A DNA stretch of 64,000 bases from an uncultured Candidatus Melainabacteria bacterium. GTDB taxonomy: Bacteria; Cyanobacteriota; Vampirovibrionia; Gastranaerophilales; Gastranaerophilaceae. Numbering within the stretch: position 1 is the first letter of the stretch; every line of letters starts with the position of its first letter. Shown one piece after another: positions 58,743 to 64,000 of the stretch. A program made the translations under genes and the position numbers. The stretch lies in contig CANOTP010000002.1 in NCBI GenBank assembly GCA_947570135.1, positions 62,001-126,000 of the forward strand, given 5' to 3'. The notes beneath the pieces were generated by a model that saw only the letters and a program-made list of their open reading frames with translations, was not told the DNA's origin and searched no databases.

Positions 58743-58773
58743 AAAAAGTTCTCAATTAAGAGAACTTTTTTTA
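58743..58773 (+). terminator. Terminator after tRNA-Cys
   Basis: Perfect 10-base stem AAAAGTTCTC / GAGAACTTTT around AATTAA, followed by TTT. Confidence 0.85.
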
Positions 58774-58986
58774 TGCACCAAAATGTTTAAAATGTTGTAT
58801 AACTTCTACAACCATGATTCTACAATAAATATTATTTCAAATAAATCAAAATTTTTATAATTATTACATTTATTAAGAATAAATAGCCTGCTTAGCTAAT
58901 AACTATATGTTCATTTAACGACTATTATAAAAATACACTACATTTTAAACAAAGTGTTGTGTTTGAAATTAAGTTGGCAGAGTGTT
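58774..58986. other. AT-rich gap before the polysaccharide cluster
   Basis: I see no gene or clear inverted repeat here; it presumably holds the promoter of the glycosyltransferase run. Confidence 0.4.
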
Positions 58987-59889
58987 ATGAATACCAATAG
59001 AAACAGAAAATTAAGGCTATTAGAAAATATTTTTTCTATAACAAATACTTCAGATAAAAAACATAAACAGCTCGTAATAGCAGGAATAAAAATAAAATTT
59101 AAAAAGTCGAAAAAATATTTTCCAAGGACTGCAAAAACAGTAATTTTTGAAAATGAAACAGCTAAAAATATTGCTGTCAAACATCGTCGGGCTGTTTGTT
59201 TTGCAAGTTTTAACCAAAACGGTGAAATTGATGATAATGTAATATTATATTTAAACGAATTAAAAAAATACGCTGACTACATCATTTTTGTAACAGATAA
59301 TCCGATAATCCCGAATGAACTTGAAAAAATAAAACATCTTATAACTTATGCACAATGCGAGCAGCATAAAGAATACGATTTCGGTTCATATAAAAGAGCT
59401 TATATGTATCTTTGTCATTCGAACTTAATAGAAAATACGGATTATATAATTTTTGCAAATGATAGTTGCCGATATAACGGACAATCTTTGAATGAAATTA
59501 TCTCAGAGTCTGTTAAGCATGATGCTTACGGGCTTACCATACATTCTTTCGGCTACGCAAAACGTGCTGAAAAAGATTATTATAAACTTTATAAGCCGCA
59601 TATTCAATCGTATTTTGTTCAGGTTTCATCAACTATTGCAAAAAGTTATTGGTTTTATGGTTTTATGAAATCCGTTAAAAAAGAAAAAGACAAGCACGAC
59701 GTAATTATTAATTATGAAATGGGGCTTAGCGAACTTTTAAAAAGCTGGGGGTATAAACTGAACTCTTTTTATCCGCAATCGGAAGAAAATATTAACCCTT
59801 GCGAAATTTATTTAAATCCGAACAAAGAAACTCAACCGTATAGGGTTTTTGAGAAAAAATACATAATAAATCATCGTAAAGGAATATAG
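58987..59889 (+). CDS. RgpF-like (rhamnan synthesis F family) glycan protein
   Basis: After an N-terminal module (LLENIFSITNTSDKKHKQLV ... GIKIKFKK) comes the family core: FASFNQNGEIDDNVILYLNE, EYDFGSYKRAYMYL, YIIFANDSCRYNG, FVQVSSTIAKSYWFYGFM and NYEMGLSELLKSWGYKLNSF, as in RgpF-type proteins of polysaccharide assembly. I chose the ATG at 58987; the frame extends to a TTG at 58954 without support. 300 aa. Followed after 2 bases by the next gene. Confidence 0.8.
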   Translation: MNTNRNRKLRLLENIFSITNTSDKKHKQLVIAGIKIKFKKSKKYFPRTAKTVIFENETAKNIAVKHRRAVCFASFNQNGEIDDNVILYLNELKKYADYIIFVTDNPIIPNELEKIKHLITYAQCEQHKEYDFGSYKRAYMYLCHSNLIENTDYIIFANDSCRYNGQSLNEIISESVKHDAYGLTIHSFGYAKRAEKDYYKLYKPHIQSYFVQVSSTIAKSYWFYGFMKSVKKEKDKHDVIINYEMGLSELLKSWGYKLNSFYPQSEENINPCEIYLNPNKETQPYRVFEKKYIINHRKGI

Positions 59890-59891
59890 TT

Positions 59892-61208
59892 ATGAATAAA
59901 GTTTTCAGTATAAAAAAAGAGCAAACTCACAGGGTTATTAATATATTAGGTATTAAATTTAAAATCAGACGAAAACAGTCTAAAAATGACGAGATTATCA
60001 CATATAAAAACTTAAAATTAAAAACCCAAAGAAAAAGTAATACCGATAAATTGAATATTACATTTACAAATCAGAGTTCGCAAACAACTTTAAATTTTGT
60101 CACTGATTCGATTTTGCCAAAATATTTGTTAGGGGGAGTTGGAACAGCGTTAATTTTAGCTTCACAATTTTGTATAAAAAATAACATGCGTTTGCGAATA
60201 ATTACCAGAAACAATGAACCTTCTCGGCAGTATTATGAAGATTTTATGAATCTTATGCACGAAAATTGTGTACAAGATGTTCAATATTATACGGATTGCC
60301 GCAGGGATTATTTAGGCAGAATAAAAGATAAACTTGAATTATCAAACAATGAGTTATTTTTTGCGACAAGCTGGTGGTCTGCTCAGGCTTTGAAAAATTC
60401 AGGAGTTAATAAATTTTATTATATCATTCAGGAAGTAGAACCGTTTTTCTATAACTATTGTGACAGACACCTGATGTGTTCTCAGATTCTTTCTGATGAA
60501 AACATTTGTTTTATTGTTAATCATAAGAACTTGTGGAATTATTTTCAGCATAATTATCCCAATATTACAAATCACGGAATATATTTTAACCCGTGTTTTC
60601 CAAAGCATCTTTACGGGAACAGTGTTGACAATATTTCAAAAGAAAAAGATAAATATAAATTGTTTTTCTATGCAAGAGAAGCTAATTCCCGTAACTTGTA
60701 TTATACGGGGTTAGAAATCTTAAATACTGCTATAGAAAAACAAATTCTTGATATAAATAAATGGGAAATTTACTTTGCGGGAGCAGAGCTTAAAAAATTG
60801 GAACTGGCAAAAGGTTACAGACCTAAGTTTTTGGGGCAATTATCATGGGGTGATTATGCAAAATTTTTAAAAGAAATTGATTGTTCATTTTCTTTAATGT
60901 ATACTCCGCACCCTTCTTATCCGCCGCTTGATGTTGTGGCAAGTGGGGCTGTTGCTGTCACAAATTCTTTTGATTATAAAACTGACTGCGAATGGTCTGA
61001 GAATATGTTGTTTGGAGATTTAATCACAGAAAAAATGTTAGAAAAACTCAATGAAGGGTTAAAACTTTCGCGCAATTTAGAAAAAAGAATAGAAAACTAC
61101 CAATCACAAACAATACCTTCTGATTGGGGTAAAGAACTGAGTAATGTTATTACATTTATGGAACAACAAGTCCCGCAATTTTTAGTGGAAAAAGGATTAA
61201 TATTATGA
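59892..61208 (+). CDS. Glycosyltransferase, WsaF-like (GT4 type)
   Basis: An N-terminal module (VFSIKKEQTHRVINILGIKF) then a two-lobed glycosyltransferase: FVTDSILPKYLLGGVGTALI, FATSWWSAQALKNSGVNKFY with YIIQEVEPFFYNYCDRH (the WsaF-type IQD/E-E-F-Y motif), a second lobe with KYKLFFYAREANSRNLY, and the donor-site ADVGVSLMYTPHPSYPPLDV-like stretch, here CSFSLMYTPHPSYPPLDVVA. Probably adds rhamnose or a related sugar to a surface glycan. Its stop overlaps the next ATG (ATGA). Confidence 0.85.
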   Translation: MNKVFSIKKEQTHRVINILGIKFKIRRKQSKNDEIITYKNLKLKTQRKSNTDKLNITFTNQSSQTTLNFVTDSILPKYLLGGVGTALILASQFCIKNNMRLRIITRNNEPSRQYYEDFMNLMHENCVQDVQYYTDCRRDYLGRIKDKLELSNNELFFATSWWSAQALKNSGVNKFYYIIQEVEPFFYNYCDRHLMCSQILSDENICFIVNHKNLWNYFQHNYPNITNHGIYFNPCFPKHLYGNSVDNISKEKDKYKLFFYAREANSRNLYYTGLEILNTAIEKQILDINKWEIYFAGAELKKLELAKGYRPKFLGQLSWGDYAKFLKEIDCSFSLMYTPHPSYPPLDVVASGAVAVTNSFDYKTDCEWSENMLFGDLITEKMLEKLNEGLKLSRNLEKRIENYQSQTIPSDWGKELSNVITFMEQQVPQFLVEKGLIL

Positions 61209-62452
61209 AGATGAAAAATATATTTTCTATAGCTTATTCTTCTGACAGAAGACATAAAATAATAAATATTTTGGGTATAAAATTTAAAATTAAGCGAAAA
61301 AAAGAAGCAGATGATTTTGGGAAGTTTATGGATTACTATTCTAAGATTAATGTTAAAAATAATAATTCAATATTGTTTGTTACCCATGATTTTTCAATGA
61401 CGGGAGCGCCTTTAGCCGTTTATAATACCGCAAAATATTATAAACAACAGGGGTATAATGTTATTTTAATGGGTATAGGTGTGGGTGCCCAGCATTTGGA
61501 ATATCGCGAGTTATGTCAAAATGCGGATATCCCATGTTTTTACAGTAAGAAATTTAATGAAAAAAATATATCAAAGATTTTAAATTCATTTGATTTTGTA
61601 TTTGTTAACTGTGCTTTAAGTTACAATATTATTCATCAGTTAAATAATCCGCAAAAATATTTGTGGCGAATATCAGAAGCCGAGATTATAAAAAACGAAC
61701 TAAAAAATCAAGATGTATTTTTTGATGCAATACGTAAAACAAAGAATTTGTTTGCGGTAAGTGAACTGACAAAGGCTATTTTAGAAAAATATAATCCGAA
61801 TGTAAAAGTTTTATATTACGGAGTTGAAGACCGGAAGGTTATATTTAAAGAGCCGAAAAGGAAGAAATTAAAATTTTTCATCGTCGGGAATTTCTGTTAT
61901 AGAAAAGCTCAGGCTCTAACAATATATGCGCTCGGGTGTTTACCAAAAGAGATAAAAAATAAGATTGAAATAGTTTTAATCGGGGATTCTAAAGGTGTCG
62001 GGTATTTTAATGCACCTGAAGTCAGGGGTAATTTAACCGTTAAAGGATTACTGGTTGATGAAGCGAAATATAAAGCAATAGAAGAGTGTGATATTTGTAT
62101 TTGTCCGTCGGTAGATGATCCTAACCCTCAGGTTGTTATGGAAGCAATGATGATGAAAAAACCGTGTATTGTTACAAATATGGTTGGTCAATCTAATTAT
62201 ATTACAAATTACAAAGACGGAATAGTTGTGAAGGCTTATGATACAAACGAATTGGCAAAGGTTATGGAATTTTTTGTAAAAAACAGAGATTTAATTAAGC
62301 CAATGTCAGAAGGTTCTTATGAGCTTTATTTAAAATATTTCAGGTTCGAAAACTATATTGAAAACGTTAATAGCATAATTTTAAAGGAGTTAAAAAATGA
62401 CAATATTGATTACGGGCGGAGCGGGGTTCATCGGCTCAACTCTTGCAGATAA
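61205..62452 (+). CDS. Glycosyltransferase, GT4 family
   Basis: The same N-terminal module (NIFSIAYSSDRRHKIINILG, IKFKIKRKK) precedes a GT4 enzyme: FVTHDFSMTGAPLAVYNTAK (acceptor lobe), KNLFAVSELTKAILEKYNPN, then LKFFIVGNFCYRKAQALTIY and the E-x7-E donor region CICPSVDDPNPQVVMEAMMM. The 3' end overlaps the epimerase gene by 56 bases and contains its AAGGAG. The acceptor and donor sugar cannot be told. Confidence 0.88.
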   Translation: MKMKNIFSIAYSSDRRHKIINILGIKFKIKRKKEADDFGKFMDYYSKINVKNNNSILFVTHDFSMTGAPLAVYNTAKYYKQQGYNVILMGIGVGAQHLEYRELCQNADIPCFYSKKFNEKNISKILNSFDFVFVNCALSYNIIHQLNNPQKYLWRISEAEIIKNELKNQDVFFDAIRKTKNLFAVSELTKAILEKYNPNVKVLYYGVEDRKVIFKEPKRKKLKFFIVGNFCYRKAQALTIYALGCLPKEIKNKIEIVLIGDSKGVGYFNAPEVRGNLTVKGLLVDEAKYKAIEECDICICPSVDDPNPQVVMEAMMMKKPCIVTNMVGQSNYITNYKDGIVVKAYDTNELAKVMEFFVKNRDLIKPMSEGSYELYLKYFRFENYIENVNSIILKELKNDNIDYGRSGVHRLNSCR

Positions 62453-63380
62453 ACTATTATCTATGGGTAAAAAAGTAGCAGTTGTAGATAATTTTAACGA
62501 TTATTATGACTCTGAAATAAAAGAAAATAATGTTAAATCAAATCTTAATAACCTGCAATATAAGTTATACCGCGGAGATATTTGCAATAGAGAATTAATG
62601 AGACAAATATTTTCGGAAAATAAAATATCAACAGTTGTTCATATTGCAGCAAGAGCAGGTGTAAGACCTTCATTAGAAGATCCGTTGGAATATGTGCGAT
62701 CTAATATTGAAGGCAGCGTAAATATTTTAGAAAATATGAAAAACTTTGGTGTAAAAAAACTTGTATTTGCGTCTTCAAGTTCGGTTTACGGTAATTGCAG
62801 CGCAGAAAAATTTAGTGAAAATTTAAAAGTAACCGAACCGATTTCACCTTATGCAGCTACAAAATCCGCTTGTGAACAATTTATATATACATATTCAAAA
62901 CTATATGGCATAAATGCCGTATGCTTGAGATTTTTCACAGTTTACGGTCCAAAGCAGCGTCCTGACCTTGCTATTCGAAAATTTATCGAACTTATAAATA
63001 ACGATGAAGCAATACCTGTTTATGGGGACGGAACAACAATGCGTGATTATACGTATATTGATGATATAGTTGACGGAATTATTAAATCAATAAATTACAA
63101 CAAAACGCAGTATGAAATTATCAATCTTGGTGGAGGGAACCCTGTTACATTAAACGAAATGATTGAAACTATTGAACAAGTGTTGAATAAAAAAGCTAAA
63201 ATTAACAGATTACCGATGCAGGCAGGAGATGTTAATAAAACGGTCAGTGATATCTCAAAAGCAAAAAATTTACTTGGTTACAACCCGAAAATAAGCTTTA
63301 TGGAAGGGGTTCAAAAATTTGTCGATTGGAAAACTTGTGAGGATATGAAAATTGAAAATCAAATTTATAACAATGTTTAA
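62397..63380 (+). CDS. NAD-dependent sugar-nucleotide epimerase (UDP-glucuronate/UDP-glucose 4-epimerase type)
   Basis: An extended SDR enzyme: Rossmann TILITGGAGFIGSTLADKLL, NAD Asp in VAVVDNFNDYYDSEIKENN (the wording typical of UDP-glucuronate 4-epimerases), catalytic Ser in FASSSSVYGNC and the YAATK Tyr-Lys pair, then RFFTVYGPKQRPDLAIRKF and GDGTTMRDYTYIDDIV. 327 aa. It supplies a UDP-sugar, probably UDP-galacturonate, to this cluster. Confidence 0.9.
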   Translation: MTILITGGAGFIGSTLADKLLSMGKKVAVVDNFNDYYDSEIKENNVKSNLNNLQYKLYRGDICNRELMRQIFSENKISTVVHIAARAGVRPSLEDPLEYVRSNIEGSVNILENMKNFGVKKLVFASSSSVYGNCSAEKFSENLKVTEPISPYAATKSACEQFIYTYSKLYGINAVCLRFFTVYGPKQRPDLAIRKFIELINNDEAIPVYGDGTTMRDYTYIDDIVDGIIKSINYNKTQYEIINLGGGNPVTLNEMIETIEQVLNKKAKINRLPMQAGDVNKTVSDISKAKNLLGYNPKISFMEGVQKFVDWKTCEDMKIENQIYNNV

Positions 63381-64000
63381 TAAAAATGTCGGTTCCGCAA
63401 GGATAAGAGTTTTTAATCTGGTTCCGATGTTAGAGAATTATTTTGAAAGTGTTGAGGTTATCCCTAATGAAGATGCGGTTATAGCTGATGATACCGATAT
63501 CGTTATTTTTCAAAAAACAGTTGATTATGAGCTTTTGTATGAATGCAGGAAAAAAGGGATTTATACCTGTTTTGATATTGATGATTTATTTCCTCAGTAT
63601 AAGAAAATGATTAAATACGTGGATTTAGTTATCGTTAGTACCGAGCATTTAAGAAAAAAATTATTAAAATATAACAAAAATATTATAGTAATTCCGAATA
63701 CTTTAGATGTTGAAGATATAAATATTAGAATCAAATCTCAAAAAGAAAATCCTGACAAAGAAGTGTCATTTGGCTGGTATGGTTGGGCAAGAAACAGCAA
63801 AGTACTCCAAAAAATCGGTATCAGGCAAGATGTTCGTGTCATAAGTGAATACGGTGATATTTTTTATGATTCCGAGACAATCGATGAGGATTTATTAAGG
63901 TTTGATTATATCGTAATTCCTCAAAATAAGACCGAGCATAATCTGTGTAAAACTCATTGCAGATTTCTTAAAGCCGTTTATTTAGGAATCCCGTGTATAG
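63373..64000 (+). CDS. Glycosyltransferase-like protein, cut by window end
   Basis: An ATG at 63373, overlapping the epimerase stop by 8 bases, opens a frame that is still open at the last base (209 codons). It reads MFNKNVGSARIRVFNLVPML, YTCFDIDDLFPQYKKMIKYV, IVSTEHLRKKLLKYNKNIIV and IPNTLDVEDI, then FGWYGWARNSKVLQK: the layout of GT4-like enzymes in polysaccharide clusters (SxxxR...P...N near the start, donor lobe after an IPN hinge). The C-terminal part is missing. Confidence 0.75.
   Translation, partial: MFNKNVGSARIRVFNLVPMLENYFESVEVIPNEDAVIADDTDIVIFQKTVDYELLYECRKKGIYTCFDIDDLFPQYKKMIKYVDLVIVSTEHLRKKLLKYNKNIIVIPNTLDVEDINIRIKSQKENPDKEVSFGWYGWARNSKVLQKIGIRQDVRVISEYGDIFYDSETIDEDLLRFDYIVIPQNKTEHNLCKTHCRFLKAVYLGIPCI

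Overview
The window is AT-rich bacterial chromosome from a Gram-negative-type anaerobe. The best guess is a gut non-photosynthetic cyanobacterial relative (Melainabacteria/Vampirovibrionia, probably order Gastranaerophilales). This is inferred from the mix of genes: pseudopilins of the GFTLAEVLITLGIIG type, a calpain-like protease, outer-membrane functions (LptB with a YjgP/YjgQ permease, an OprP-like porin, a SurA/PrsA-type lipoprotein), PPi-dependent phosphofructokinase, a flavodiiron protein with ferritin, and no photosynthesis or respiration genes. No 16S rRNA is present to confirm it. Almost everything is chromosomal housekeeping; there is no integrase island, IS element, prophage or CRISPR array.

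Layout. 1-4.4 kb: a cut six-hairpin-like gene, a diguanylate cyclase, a calpain-like protease, a cupin and a decayed locus. 4.4-12.7 kb: yceD-rpmF-plsX-fabH, then a frameshifted pseudopilin and an opposed hypothetical gene, then fabD-fabG-acpP-fabF. 12.7-19.8 kb: exported hypothetical proteins, an XRE regulator with a palindromic operator, speE, a broken EF-hand-like gene, and an lptB-lptF/G-NAGPA operon. 20-30.6 kb: recJ, tRNA-Ile, tRNA-Ala with a duplicated leader, PPi-PFK, mfd and a parvulin lipoprotein. 30.6-44.6 kb: small proteins, a GGDEF/HD-GYP protein, murA, dnaG-rpoD, a porin, an arginine/lysine-type decarboxylase and a second pseudopilin. 44.7-58.7 kb: a candidate type I toxin-antitoxin locus, a Xer recombinase, TPR proteins, engB, flavodiiron-ferritin, an FtsB-like protein, an HExxH protein, CtpA and tRNA-Cys. 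59-64 kb: the start of a surface-polysaccharide cluster (RgpF-like, WsaF-like and GT4 glycosyltransferases, a sugar-nucleotide epimerase and a cut glycosyltransferase).

How they fit together: the 4.4-12.6 kb block makes acyl chains and acyl-phosphate for membrane lipids. LptB/LptFG, the porin, the parvulin lipoprotein, murA, CtpA and the polysaccharide cluster build and service the envelope. dnaG-rpoD, mfd, recJ and engB cover replication, transcription, repair and ribosome assembly. The decarboxylase and SpeE make polyamines. Flavodiiron protein plus ferritin handle oxygen and iron.

The most interesting points are a 24-codon hydrophobic ORF with a perfect Shine-Dalgarno opposed by a promoter-plus-terminator RNA unit (44.7-44.9 kb), a recurring leaderless promoter-start architecture (-10 hexamer exactly 6 nt before ATG at seven genes lacking a Shine-Dalgarno), a poly-G tract that breaks a pseudopilin frame, a shared N-terminal module on three different glycosyltransferases, and a symmetrical operator candidate in front of flavodiiron-ferritin.
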